A stretch of 64,000 nucleotides of DNA from Streptomyces reniochalinae (lineage in GTDB: Bacteria; Actinomycetota; Actinomycetes; Streptomycetales; Streptomycetaceae): positions 186,001 to 250,000 of the forward strand of contig NZ_QOIM01000033.1 in NCBI RefSeq assembly GCF_003323735.1, written 5' to 3'. Each line of letters begins with the position of its first letter. Positions within the stretch are counted from its first letter, which is position 1. The notes beneath the pieces are model-generated. The model had not been told where the DNA came from, did no database searches, and saw only the letters and a program-made list of their open reading frames with translations. This document shows positions 28,328 through 37,212 of the stretch, one piece after another. Both the position numbers and the translations under genes were made by a program.

Positions 28328-30754
28328 TTAGGGCCGGGGCCGACCCGCCTTAGGCGGACCCCCGGCCGGACCCAGGCGGGGTACGGCGGGTGCGGAGCCC
28401 GGAGGCTCGGCCGCGGGTTCGGCACCGGGCGCGGGCACGACGGGTCGGGTGCCCTGGGCCGCGGGTGCGGGGCCGTGGGCCACGGGCCCGAGCCCCGGGG
28501 CGGCGGGCTCGGTGCCGGGGCCCGGGGCCGGTGCGGCGGATTCGGTGCCGGGGCCCGGGGCGGGTGCGGCGGGTTCCGCGCGGGGGCCTGTGGCGGGTTC
28601 CGGTTCGATGCTGATGCGGGGCAGGCGGCGGTCCAGCCAGCCGGGCAGCCACCAGTTGGCGCCGCCCAGCAGGTGCATCAGGGCGGGCACCAGCAGGGTG
28701 CGCAGGACGAAGGCGTCCAGGGCGACGGCGGCGGCGAGCGCGACGCCGAACATGGCGATCAGCCGGTCGCCGCTGAGGACGAAGGCGCCGAAGACGGCGA
28801 TCATGATGACGGCCGCCGAGTTGATGACGCGGCCCGTCTCGGCCAGGCCCACCCGTACGGCGCGCCTGTTGTCGCCCGTCAGCCGCCACTCCTCGTACAT
28901 CCGGCTGACGAGGAAGACCTGGTAGTCCATGGAGAGTCCGAAGAGCACCGAGATCATGATGACGGGCAGGAAGGGTTCGACGGGGCCCGCGCTGCCCAGG
29001 CCGAGGAGTTCGCTGCCCCAGCCCCACTGGAAGACGGCGACGACGACGCCGAACGCGGCGGCGACGGCCGCGATGTTCATGGCCGCGGCCTTGAGGGGGA
29101 TGCCGATGCTGCGGAAGGCCAGCAGCAGGAGGAGGCAGCCGAGTGCGATGACGACACCGCCGAAGAGGGGGAGCTTGCCGACGATGAGGCCGGCGAAGTC
29201 GTCGTAGCCGGCGGTCGGGCCGCCGACCAGGACGCGCAGGCCCGATCCTTCCCCGGCCTCGGGCAGCACGTCCTCGCGGAGCCGGTCCACCAGGTCCGAG
29301 GTGGCCTTGGACTGGGGTGAGCTGTCGGGCACGACGGTGATCACTCCGGTGTCGCCGCTGCCGTTGAATTCGGGCCCGGCGACCCGGGCGACGCCCGGGG
29401 TGGAGCGGAGGAGCTCGGGCAGGTGGTCGAAGGCGAGCTTGTCGCCGGCGCCGTCGACCTCGCCGACCAGCGTGAGGGGGCCGTTGGTGCCGGGGCCGAA
29501 GCCTCCCCCGGAGCCTTCGCCCCCGGCGAGCAGGTCGTAGGCCTTGCGGGTGGTGCTGGTGGCGGGGTCGTTGCCCTGGTCCGAGGTGCCCAGGTGGAGG
29601 CTGAGGGTGGGCAGTGCGAGCACCGCCATCAGCACGGCGGCCAGGGCGCCCAGCAGTCTGGGCCGGCGCTCGACGAACGCGGACCAGCGCACCGCGAAGC
29701 CGGTGGGCGCCTCGGGGCGCGGCCCGTGCTCGGTCAGCCGTCGGCGTTCGCGGCGGCTGAGTGCCCGCATGCCGATCATGCCGAGGAGCGCCGGCAGCAG
29801 CGTCACGGAGGCGGCCACGCTGAGGACGACGGTGAGACAGGCGGCGAGTGCCACTCCGTCCAGGAAGCCGAGCCGCAGGATGAACATGCCCAGCAGCGCG
29901 ATGCACACCGTGGCGCCGGCGAAGACGACCGCCCGTCCTGAGACCCTCACGGCGCGCTGTGCCGCCTCGTGCACGGGGAATCCGGCGCGCAGCCCTGTGC
30001 GGTGCCGGGTGACGATGAACAGCGCGTAGTCGATGCCGACGCCCAGACCGATGAGCGTGCCCAGCATGGGGGCGAAGTCGGCGACGGTCATGACCTGGCT
30101 GAGGAGCCCTGTGCCGGCCGCCGCGGTGCCGACGGCGACGACGGCGGTGATCAGCGGCAGCGCGGTGGCGGCGAGCGAGCCGAAGGCGAGGAAGAGGACG
30201 ACGGCGGCCGCGGCGAGCCCGATGACCTCGGCCAGCTGTGCCTTCGGCGCCTGGGTGAGCGCGATGCCCGGGCCGCCGGCCTCGACCTGGAGGCCGTCCC
30301 CGGCGGCGTCGCGGGCGGTCTCCAGGACGCGCTGGGCCTGTTGTTCGCCCAGTTCGCCGCCGGGCGCGTCGAGGGTGAGGGTGGCGTAGGCGGTGTGGCC
30401 GTCCTCGCTGATCCGGCTCTCGCCGCCGGGCGCGTAGGGGGACTGTACGGAGGCGACGCCGGGCAGGTCGGCGACGTCCCGCAGCGTCTCGGACATCCGT
30501 TCTTTGACGGGGGCGGCGCGCACGCTGCCCTCGTCGGTGTGCCACACGAGGGTGTCGCCCTCGCCGCGCCGGTCGGGGAAGGCGCTCTCCAGCCGCTGTG
30601 CTGCCTGGGCCGACTCGGTTCCCGCCGCGCCGTAGTCGTCCGAGTAGGCGCTGCCGGTGAGTGCCGCGGCGCTCACCGCGCCGGCGAGCGCGGCGAGCCA
30701 GAGCAGCAGGACGGTCAAGCGGCGCCTGAGGCACCAGCGGGCAAGAGCGGTCAC
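28328..30754 (-). CDS. MMPL-family (RND) exporter
   Basis: An 808-residue membrane transporter with two MMPL units, each one helix, a large extracytoplasmic loop and a bundle of helices (about 12 helices in all). The conserved GIGVGIDYALFIVTRHR-type segment (GLGVGIDYALF) and its second-half partner GLSMDYQVFLVSRMYEE are present. Such pumps export lipids, drugs or pigments with the proton gradient. The frame continues upstream, but GTG at 30754 begins the usual cytoplasmic stretch before helix 1; its ribosome binding site is weak. The last 90 residues are Pro/Ala/Gly repeats and probably disordered in the cytoplasm. An 8-bp dyad lies 45 bases upstream. Confidence 0.9.
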   Translation of the reverse strand: MTALARWCLRRRLTVLLLWLAALAGAVSAAALTGSAYSDDYGAAGTESAQAAQRLESAFPDRRGEGDTLVWHTDEGSVRAAPVKERMSETLRDVADLPGVASVQSPYAPGGESRISEDGHTAYATLTLDAPGGELGEQQAQRVLETARDAAGDGLQVEAGGPGIALTQAPKAQLAEVIGLAAAAVVLFLAFGSLAATALPLITAVVAVGTAAAGTGLLSQVMTVADFAPMLGTLIGLGVGIDYALFIVTRHRTGLRAGFPVHEAAQRAVRVSGRAVVFAGATVCIALLGMFILRLGFLDGVALAACLTVVLSVAASVTLLPALLGMIGMRALSRRERRRLTEHGPRPEAPTGFAVRWSAFVERRPRLLGALAAVLMAVLALPTLSLHLGTSDQGNDPATSTTRKAYDLLAGGEGSGGGFGPGTNGPLTLVGEVDGAGDKLAFDHLPELLRSTPGVARVAGPEFNGSGDTGVITVVPDSSPQSKATSDLVDRLREDVLPEAGEGSGLRVLVGGPTAGYDDFAGLIVGKLPLFGGVVIALGCLLLLLAFRSIGIPLKAAAMNIAAVAAAFGVVVAVFQWGWGSELLGLGSAGPVEPFLPVIMISVLFGLSMDYQVFLVSRMYEEWRLTGDNRRAVRVGLAETGRVINSAAVIMIAVFGAFVLSGDRLIAMFGVALAAAVALDAFVLRTLLVPALMHLLGGANWWLPGWLDRRLPRISIEPEPATGPRAEPAAPAPGPGTESAAPAPGPGTEPAAPGLGPVAHGPAPAAQGTRPVVPAPGAEPAAEPPGSAPAVPRLGPAGGPPKAGRPRP
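28508..28573. repeat. 33-bp tandem repeat in the MMPL gene tail
   Basis: Two adjacent 33-bp units (28508-28540 and 28541-28573) agree at 30 of 33 positions and encode AAPAPGPGTE-type units; a more decayed third unit follows. They lie in the C-terminal disordered tail of the exporter, so unit number may vary between strains. Confidence 0.6.
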
Positions 30755-30795
30755 GGGCGTCGCCTGTCTCGGGTCTCGGCACGGGCGGGACGGCG

Positions 30796-30817
30796 CGGAG
30801 CGGAACGTACCGCTCCG
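30796..30817. promoter_or_regulatory. Dyad upstream of the MMPL gene
   Basis: Perfect 8-bp arms CGGAGCGG (30796-30803) and CCGCTCCG (30810-30817) surround AACGTA. It lies 42-63 bases upstream of the MMPL start and 140 bases downstream of the phospholipase stop. It could be an exporter operator or a terminator for the phospholipase gene. Confidence 0.35.
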
Positions 30818-30959
30818 GAACCACCGCCTGTGCAGCCTGCCATCCCCAAGAGATCCTTTGAGACCTTTGTGGTGATACCCACAACCCGGCCACACACGGG
30901 AACTTTCCGGTGCCGGACCCGGTTCCGGGCCCGGCACGGGACCCGCGGGCCGCCGCCGC

Positions 30960-33080
30960 TCAGCCCGTCACCGACTCCTCACCGTTCTCGATGTGCCCCA
31001 TCAGCCGCCGCCCGAAAGAGTCGTCCTCCGCCACGCCGACCTTCAGGTCGTACCAGCCGTGCGCCGCGGCGGTGCGGTATCCGACCTCGCGCCGGCGCCC
31101 CGGCTCCACCCGCACGGTGCGGGGCGCCTCGTCGCTGTAGGCGAGCGGCTCCAGACGGAAGGTGAGAGTGTGCTCGCCGTCGTTGGCCAGGCTCAGGCGC
31201 AGCTCCCGCGAGCGGCCCTCGATCCGCGTGGTCACGCCGGCGCCCGCCACCGCGCCACGGGCGCTGCCGGAGAACTCGCGCCTGAACCCGTTCGGTCCCG
31301 TGACGGTGAACCGGTAGGCACCGTCCTTGACCGGCACCCGCTCCTCCCGCTCCCCGCGCACGTCCAGGTGGAGCGGCTCCGGGTACTCCTTCGCGTACGG
31401 ATAGAGGGCGAAGTGCGCGCCGGCGCGTCCCGCGTTGCGCAGGGTGAGCCGCACCCGCCCGGCTCCGGTGTCGTGGACCGCGTCGGCGTCCGGCTGGTAC
31501 GGGAGGGGGCGCGCCCTGCGGTGTCCCGGCTCCTGGCTGGGCAGCCGTTGGTCCGCTGGCGGCCTCGGGCTCCAACGGGCGGTGAACGGCGGGATCGGGC
31601 CCGGCTGATGGGCCGTGGGCTGCGCGCGCCGCACTGAGAAGTCGAACGCGCTGGTCAGGTCGCCGGTGACGGTGCGCCGCCAGGCGGAGATGTTCGGTTC
31701 GCTGATGCCGGTCCAGCGCTCCAGGAAGCGGATGACCGAGGTGTGGTCGAAGACCTGGGAGCACACGTAGCCGCCCACGGTCCAGGGGGAGACGACCGTC
31801 ATCGGCACGCGCATGCCCAGGCCCGTCGGCTTGCCCTGCCAGTACTCGTCCTCGACGTCCCGTCCCGGCACGGGCGGTGGCACGTGGTCGAAGTAGCCGT
31901 CGTTCTCGTCGAACATCAGCAGCAGCACCGTGTGCCGCCACACCTTCGGGTTGCGGCCCAGCGCGTCCAGCACCTTGTAGACGAAGGTGGCGCTCTGGAT
32001 CGGTGAGGAGCTGCCCGGGTGCTCGGAGTCGGCGGCCGAGGGGACCAGGTAGCTGACCTCGGGCAGCCGCCCCGCATCCACGTCGGCGGCGAACGCGTCG
32101 GCCGTCGTGCCGGGCTCACCGCGCACGAGGGCGCGGTCGAAGAGGCTGCGTTCGGCCTTGGTGAGCGTGGCGCGGCCCTTCTCCAGCCGGGCCAGCAGGT
32201 CCGCGCGCCCCGCCTCGTCGGCGTCGGCCATCTTCCCGTAGAAGGCCGTCATGTTCCCGGCCCCCTCCACCTCGGCGAGGGCCTTGCGGGCGACGGCCTT
32301 GAAGGACGCGTAGAACTCCAGGTTGTTGTCGGTGAAGTTGTCCCACTCCTGGTAGACCTGCCAGCTGCGGCCTGCCTTTTCAAGCCGCTCCGGGTAGGTC
32401 GTCCAGGTGTAGCCGGGGTGGGTGTCCTCCTCGTAGGCGTCGTTGCCGACGGCTCTCTTCCCGGTCAAGGGTTCGAACCCGGTCCAGCCGCTGACCAGGT
32501 GGTTGCGGTTGGGGCTCGTGGAGGAGTGGATGGAGGAGTGGTAGGCGTCGCAGACGGTGAACGTCTCGGCCAGTTCACGCTGGAGGGGGATGTCGTCGCG
32601 GTCGTAGTACGCCATGGTGCTGGCGGTCTTGGCGGTGACCCAGTTGTCCATCCAGCCGTCGTGCCAGGCCTTGGCCCCGCCCTCCCAGCCGTGGTCGAGG
32701 GCGCCGATGTACTGGGCCTCCTGCTGCTGGGTCTCGGCGGCCTCGCGGACGGAGAAGGGCAGCACGGTGCCGGCACCGAGGGCGCCCGGCTGTTCGAACA
32801 CGCTCGTGCCGCCGGGCAGCTGGACGGCGTTGCGGTCGCCGTAGCCGCGGACCCCGCGCAGCGTGCCGAAGTAGTGGTCGAACGAGCGGTTCTCCTGCAT
32901 GAGGATCACCACGTGCCGGATGTCCGAGAGCCCCTCGCCGCCGCCGGGGCCCGCTCCGTGTCCGGCGTCGGCCGCGATGGCCTGCCGCAACGACGGCGGC
33001 AGCAGGGAGCCGGTGACCGAGAGCCCCGCTGCCGCCGCCGTCATGCAAAGCGCCCTCCGGCGCGATATCCCGTCAGCCAC
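30960..33080 (-). CDS. Tat-exported phosphocholine-specific phospholipase C
   Basis: A 706-residue secreted enzyme of the acid phosphatase-like phospholipase C family. A Tat-type signal SRRRALCMTAAAAG is at residues 6-19. The hallmark MQENRSFDHYFGTLRGVRGYGDRNA block follows (read as MQENRSFDHYFG and GVRGYGDRNA), then TVCDAYHSSIHSSTSPNRN, FDENDGYFDHVPPP and the C-terminal pair of beta domains typical of the phosphocholine-preferring, non-haemolytic type. It splits phosphatidylcholine outside the cell. The frame is open well upstream, but GTG at 33080 places the Tat motif at the N-terminus and has a GGAGAGG upstream. Phosphate control is known for relatives; no clear PHO box was found. Confidence 0.9.
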   Translation of the reverse strand: MADGISRRRALCMTAAAAGLSVTGSLLPPSLRQAIAADAGHGAGPGGGEGLSDIRHVVILMQENRSFDHYFGTLRGVRGYGDRNAVQLPGGTSVFEQPGALGAGTVLPFSVREAAETQQQEAQYIGALDHGWEGGAKAWHDGWMDNWVTAKTASTMAYYDRDDIPLQRELAETFTVCDAYHSSIHSSTSPNRNHLVSGWTGFEPLTGKRAVGNDAYEEDTHPGYTWTTYPERLEKAGRSWQVYQEWDNFTDNNLEFYASFKAVARKALAEVEGAGNMTAFYGKMADADEAGRADLLARLEKGRATLTKAERSLFDRALVRGEPGTTADAFAADVDAGRLPEVSYLVPSAADSEHPGSSSPIQSATFVYKVLDALGRNPKVWRHTVLLLMFDENDGYFDHVPPPVPGRDVEDEYWQGKPTGLGMRVPMTVVSPWTVGGYVCSQVFDHTSVIRFLERWTGISEPNISAWRRTVTGDLTSAFDFSVRRAQPTAHQPGPIPPFTARWSPRPPADQRLPSQEPGHRRARPLPYQPDADAVHDTGAGRVRLTLRNAGRAGAHFALYPYAKEYPEPLHLDVRGEREERVPVKDGAYRFTVTGPNGFRREFSGSARGAVAGAGVTTRIEGRSRELRLSLANDGEHTLTFRLEPLAYSDEAPRTVRVEPGRRREVGYRTAAAHGWYDLKVGVAEDDSFGRRLMGHIENGEESVTG

Positions 33081-33187
33081 CCCTGCCGCCTCTCCACCCA
33101 ATGGTTCACTTGTAGGCCATTGCCGAACGCGACAGGGACGGTAGCGGGCGAAGGTGACGCGCGAAAGGTCTCCGGATGGACATTTTC

Positions 33188-35329
33188 TTATCCGGCGCGG
33201 CCCGCGACGGGCAGCAGGGGGAAGTGGCAGCTCACCAGGTGCCCCTCCCCCGCGGGTGCGGTCGGCTCCGGCGGGGTGGTCGCGCACAGGTCGGTGGCCA
33301 GCGGGCAGCGGGTGCGGAACCGGCATCCCGAGGGCGGGTCGGCAGCCGACGGGGTCTCGCCCGCGAGCGGCCCCGCCCCCTTGGCGGGCTCCGCTTCCGG
33401 CGCACCGCCCACGACGGCGCTGTCGGCCGTCTCCAGCAGCCCCCGTGTGTACGGGTGCAGGGGCCGGGCGAACACCTCGGCGGCAGGCCCCGTCTCCACC
33501 AGCGAGCCCAGGTACATCACGCCCACCCGGTCGGCGAGGTAGCGGACCACGGCCAGGTCGTGGGAGATGAACAGGTAGCTCAGCCCCTTCTCCCTTTGCA
33601 GGTCCCGCATCAGGTTGAGGATCTGCGCCTGTACGGACACGTCGAGCGCGGAGACGGGTTCGTCGGCGACCACCAGCGAGGGGGCCAGCGCCAGCGCCCT
33701 GGCCAGACCAAGGCGCTGGCGCTGGCCGCCGCTGAACTCGTGCGGGTACCGGTGGACGGCGCCGCGCTCAAGACCCACCTCGTCCAGCAGTTCACGGACG
33801 CGCTCCTCCTGGGCCGAGCGGTCCCCCACGCCCTGGACGACCAGCGGTTCGCGCAGGATCGCGCCGACCCGCATCCGGGGGTCCATGGCGGCGTAGGAGT
33901 CCTGGAACATCAGCTGCACCCGCCGCCGGTGGGCCCGCAGCCCGGCGCGGTCCAGCGTCGCGAGGTCATCGCCCTCGAACCGTACGGATCCGCCCGTCGG
34001 CTTCTCCATACCGACGGCCAGGCGGCCCAGCGTGGACTTGCCGCAGCCGGACTCGCCGACGATGCCGAAGGTCTCGCCGCGCCGCACAGTCAGGGACACC
34101 CCGGCGACGGCGCTGACCCGGCGGCGGTCCCTGCGCCGGGTGAACGGGCCGCTGTGCAGGGCGTATTCCTTGCGCACACCGTCGAGGCCGAGCAGCACGT
34201 CGGCGTCGGCGCCCGGACAGGCGGCAGCGTCCTCGGCGGGGCGTACCACGCCCGCCGCGCCCGCCGCGGCCGCGCGCGCCGCGGGGTCGGCGGGGTGGAA
34301 GCAGGCGTAGGTGTGCAAGCCCGCGTCGTCGGCGGGCCGCGGCGCCGGCTCCTCGGTGCGGCAGACGTCGGTGGCGTGCGCGCAGCGGGGGGCGAAGCGG
34401 CACCCGGCGGGCCGCCTGGTCAGCGACGGCGGCAGTCCCGGGATGGTGGCCAGGGGGCGGCCCGTGCCGGCGGCGCGCTCGGGGAGCGCGTCGAACAGCG
34501 CCTGGGTGTAGCGGTGCCGCGGCGAGGTGAACAGCCGTGCGACGGGGGCCTGCTCGGCGACCTTGCCCGCGTACATCACGGCCACGCGGTCCACACGGCG
34601 GGCGATGACCCCCAGGTCGTGGCTGACCAGGATGAGGGCCATGCCCAGGCGTTCGCGCAGCTCGCCGATCAGCTCCAGGATCTGGTGCTGGGTGGTGACG
34701 TCCAGCGCGGTGGTCGGCTCGTCCGCGATCAGCAGCTTCGGTTCGCACACCAGCGCCATCGCGATGGCGACACGCTGCCGCATGCCGCCGCTGAGCTGGT
34801 GCGGATAGTTCTTCATCCGCTCGCCCGGCTGCCCCAGGCCGACCAGGCGCAGCGTCTCGACCGCCCGCTCCCTGGCCTCGGCGCGGCTCACGTCGCGGTG
34901 CAGCAGCAGCGGTTCGGCGACCTGGGCGCCGATCGTCATGGTCGGGTTGAGGGAGCTGAGTGGGTCCTGGAAGACGACACCGACGGCCTCGCCCCGTATC
35001 CGGCGCAGCACCTGGTCGGATGCGGCGGCCAGGTCGGTGCCCTCCAGCAGGACGCGCCCCGAGGTGACCCGGGCGCCGGGCGGCAGCAGCCCGAGCACGG
35101 AGAGCGCCGTCATGGTCTTGCCGCTGCCGGACTCGCCCACCAGGCCCAGCGCCTCCCCCGGCGCCAGCCGCAGGGAGACACCGTCCAGCGCGTGCACGGT
35201 GCGCTCGGCCCCCGCGCGGTCGCGCCCGGCGATCGACAGGTGCAGCTCCTCGACGGACAGCAGGGGCGCGCCGGACAGCGGGGGCTCGGCGGGCGGTACG
35301 GGCCCGGTCGGCCGCGTGGTCGGCATCAT
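33188..35329 (-). CDS. Oligopeptide ABC transporter, two fused ATPase domains
   Basis: A 713-residue fusion of the two ATPases (DppD- and DppF-like) that are usually separate. The first half has Walker A GESGSGKT, signature [15 protein letters not shown] and Walker [12 protein letters not shown]; the second has [23 protein letters not shown] and [11 protein letters not shown]. Each half ends in the oligopeptide-type C-terminal extension with a Cys cluster ([28 protein letters not shown]), in some homologues a metal-binding site. A linker of about 60 residues rich in Ala/Asp/Pro joins the halves. It is the last gene of a four-gene importer operon, 6 bases after the permease. Confidence 0.95.
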   Translation of the reverse strand: MMPTTRPTGPVPPAEPPLSGAPLLSVEELHLSIAGRDRAGAERTVHALDGVSLRLAPGEALGLVGESGSGKTMTALSVLGLLPPGARVTSGRVLLEGTDLAAASDQVLRRIRGEAVGVVFQDPLSSLNPTMTIGAQVAEPLLLHRDVSRAEARERAVETLRLVGLGQPGERMKNYPHQLSGGMRQRVAIAMALVCEPKLLIADEPTTALDVTTQHQILELIGELRERLGMALILVSHDLGVIARRVDRVAVMYAGKVAEQAPVARLFTSPRHRYTQALFDALPERAAGTGRPLATIPGLPPSLTRRPAGCRFAPRCAHATDVCRTEEPAPRPADDAGLHTYACFHPADPAARAAAAGAAGVVRPAEDAAACPGADADVLLGLDGVRKEYALHSGPFTRRRDRRRVSAVAGVSLTVRRGETFGIVGESGCGKSTLGRLAVGMEKPTGGSVRFEGDDLATLDRAGLRAHRRRVQLMFQDSYAAMDPRMRVGAILREPLVVQGVGDRSAQEERVRELLDEVGLERGAVHRYPHEFSGGQRQRLGLARALALAPSLVVADEPVSALDVSVQAQILNLMRDLQREKGLSYLFISHDLAVVRYLADRVGVMYLGSLVETGPAAEVFARPLHPYTRGLLETADSAVVGGAPEAEPAKGAGPLAGETPSAADPPSGCRFRTRCPLATDLCATTPPEPTAPAGEGHLVSCHFPLLPVAGRAG

Positions 35330-35335
35330 GACACC

Positions 35336-36265
35336 TCAGTTCTTCTGGAGCCGCACGTCGAAGGCGTCCCGCAGGCCGTCCCCGATGAAGTTGAAGGCGG
35401 CGACGACGAGCACGATCGCCAGTCCCGGCGGGAAGATCAGCCACCAGTAGCCGACCTGCGTGTAGGTGATGCCGGAGCTGAGCATGGAGCCCCAGTCGGC
35501 GGCGGGCGGCGGGATGGACAGGCCCAGGAACGACAGGTAGGCGACGTAGAGGATGGCGTCGGCGATCTGGAACGTGGCGTTGACGATCATCGTGCCGACG
35601 GCGTTGGGCACGATGTGGCGGAAGACCGCGCGCCCTCCCCCGCCGCCCATCAGCCGCATCGCGTGCACGTAGTCGCGGCTGCGCAGCGTCAGCGCCTCGC
35701 CGCGGATGAGCCGCGCGGGCGAGAGCCAGGCGACGGAGGCGATGACGAGGATCAGCACCGGCTTGCTCGGGGTGACCATCGCCGCGACGACGACCAGCAG
35801 GAACAGCGCCGGAATGGCGAGCGCCGCGTCCGTGACCCGCATCAGTACGGCGTCGGCCCAGCCGCCGAAGTAGCCGGCGACCGCACCGTAGACGGTGCCG
35901 AAGAGGGTGGCCAGCAGCCCGGCGGCCAGCCCCACCTCCAGCGAGGTCTGCCCGCCGTGCATCAGCCGGCCCAGCATGTCGTAGCCCAGGTCGGTGGTGC
36001 CCAGCGGATGGCCGGCCTCACCGGGCGCGAGGCTGGCCTGGTCGAGGTCGGTGTGCACCTGGTCGGTGGGGTGGACCAGCGGCCCCAGGAAGCAGAAGGC
36101 GAGCAGCGCCGCCAGCAGGCCCGCGCCGAGCAGCGCGAGCCGGTTGCGGGCGAAGACGGCGAGGGTGCGGCGGGCCAGGCCCGGGGTGGCGTCCGGGCCG
36201 TCGTCGTCCGCCGGTTCCCCTGCGGCCGGTTGCGGTGTGGTCGGGGTGGCGGCTTCTGCGGTCAC
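35336..36265 (-). CDS. Oligopeptide ABC transporter permease (DppC/OppC type)
   Basis: A 309-residue permease with about six membrane helices after an Ala/Pro/Asp-rich cytoplasmic N-terminus. The OppC N-terminal FARNRLALLGAGLLAALL helix, the HPLGTTDLGYDMLGRLMHGGQTSL block and the EAA loop near LRSRDYVHAMRLMGGGGGRAVFRHIVPN identify it. The start GTG overlaps the stop of the upstream permease by 4 bases (GTGA), so translation is coupled. It forms the channel with the DppB-type partner. Confidence 0.94.
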   Translation of the reverse strand: MTAEAATPTTPQPAAGEPADDDGPDATPGLARRTLAVFARNRLALLGAGLLAALLAFCFLGPLVHPTDQVHTDLDQASLAPGEAGHPLGTTDLGYDMLGRLMHGGQTSLEVGLAAGLLATLFGTVYGAVAGYFGGWADAVLMRVTDAALAIPALFLLVVVAAMVTPSKPVLILVIASVAWLSPARLIRGEALTLRSRDYVHAMRLMGGGGGRAVFRHIVPNAVGTMIVNATFQIADAILYVAYLSFLGLSIPPPAADWGSMLSSGITYTQVGYWWLIFPPGLAIVLVVAAFNFIGDGLRDAFDVRLQKN

Positions 36266-37212
36266 GAGACGCTCCGGATGCGGGGGTCGAGGACGGCGTA
36301 GGCGATGTCGGTGAGCAGCGAGCCGAGCACGGTGGCGACGCCGACGACGAGGGTGACGCCGAGCAGGACGGGGAAGTCGTTGGACTGCGCGGCGTTCCAG
36401 AACAGCAGCCCCATGCCGGGGTAGTTGAACATCGACTCGACGACGAGGGTGCCGCTGAAGAGGGTGGGCAGGTAGAGCCCGAGCAGGCCCGCGAGCGGGA
36501 TCAGCGCGTTGCGCAGCACGTGCCTGGCCATCACCCGCACCTGCGACTGGCCCTTGGAGCGGGCGGTGCGCACGTAGTCCTCACCGAGGTTGTCCAGGAC
36601 GGACGAGCGCATGTAGCGGCTGAACATGGCGATGATGCCCAGCGCCATGGTGACCACGGGCAGCACCAGCCCGGCGGGCTCGGCGAGGACGCCGCCGACC
36701 GACTCGGCCTGGGGCGCCTCCGCGGGAAACAGCGGCCACTGCTGGGCGAACCCCAGGATGAGGACGAGGCCGAGGAAGAAGACCGGGGTCGCGTACGCGA
36801 CGAAGGCGGCGCCGGTGAGCACGTAGTCGGAGAGCCGGCCGCGCCGTACCGCCTGGAGGACGCCGAGGGGGATGGCCAGCAGCGCGGCGAGCACGACGGA
36901 AAGGCCGGTCAGCAGCAGCGTCTTGGGCAGCCGTTCGGTCAGCAGTGCCAAGACGGGCTGATTGAGCTTGTAGGACTCCCCCAGGTCGCCGGTGACCAGC
37001 CGTTTGAGATACATGCCGTACTGGACGGGCAGGGAACGGTCGTAGCCCTGGAGGTGGTTGAAGTGCGCGATCGCCTCCGGGGTGGCCTTCGGGCCGAGGA
37101 TGGCGCGCGCGGGCCCGCCGGGCAGCTGGTGCAGCAGGACGAAGACGATGAGGGAGACGAGGAAGAGGACGACGAGGGCCTGGCCCGTGCGCTTGAGCAG
37201 GAAGCGGGTCAC
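36262..37212 (-). CDS. Oligopeptide ABC transporter permease (DppB/OppB type)
   Basis: A 316-residue permease with six helices. It begins FLLKRTGQALVVLFLVSLIVF, the usual first helix, has the EAA loop RTARSKGQSQVRVMARHVLRNALIPL, given here as its ends RTARSKGQSQ and HVLRNALIPL, and ends near YAVLDPRIR. Its GTG start overlaps the stop of the substrate-binding lipoprotein gene by 4 bases. The substrate is probably a peptide, but nickel, opine and sugar importers share this family. Confidence 0.95.
   Translation of the reverse strand: MTRFLLKRTGQALVVLFLVSLIVFVLLHQLPGGPARAILGPKATPEAIAHFNHLQGYDRSLPVQYGMYLKRLVTGDLGESYKLNQPVLALLTERLPKTLLLTGLSVVLAALLAIPLGVLQAVRRGRLSDYVLTGAAFVAYATPVFFLGLVLILGFAQQWPLFPAEAPQAESVGGVLAEPAGLVLPVVTMALGIIAMFSRYMRSSVLDNLGEDYVRTARSKGQSQVRVMARHVLRNALIPLAGLLGLYLPTLFSGTLVVESMFNYPGMGLLFWNAAQSNDFPVLLGVTLVVGVATVLGSLLTDIAYAVLDPRIRSVS

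Noticed and set aside
32468..32484. A GGTTCGAACCC-like sequence resembling a tRNA T-arm
   Set aside because: It lies inside the phospholipase C coding sequence (residues around TGFEPLTGK), and no acceptor or anticodon stem can be drawn around it.
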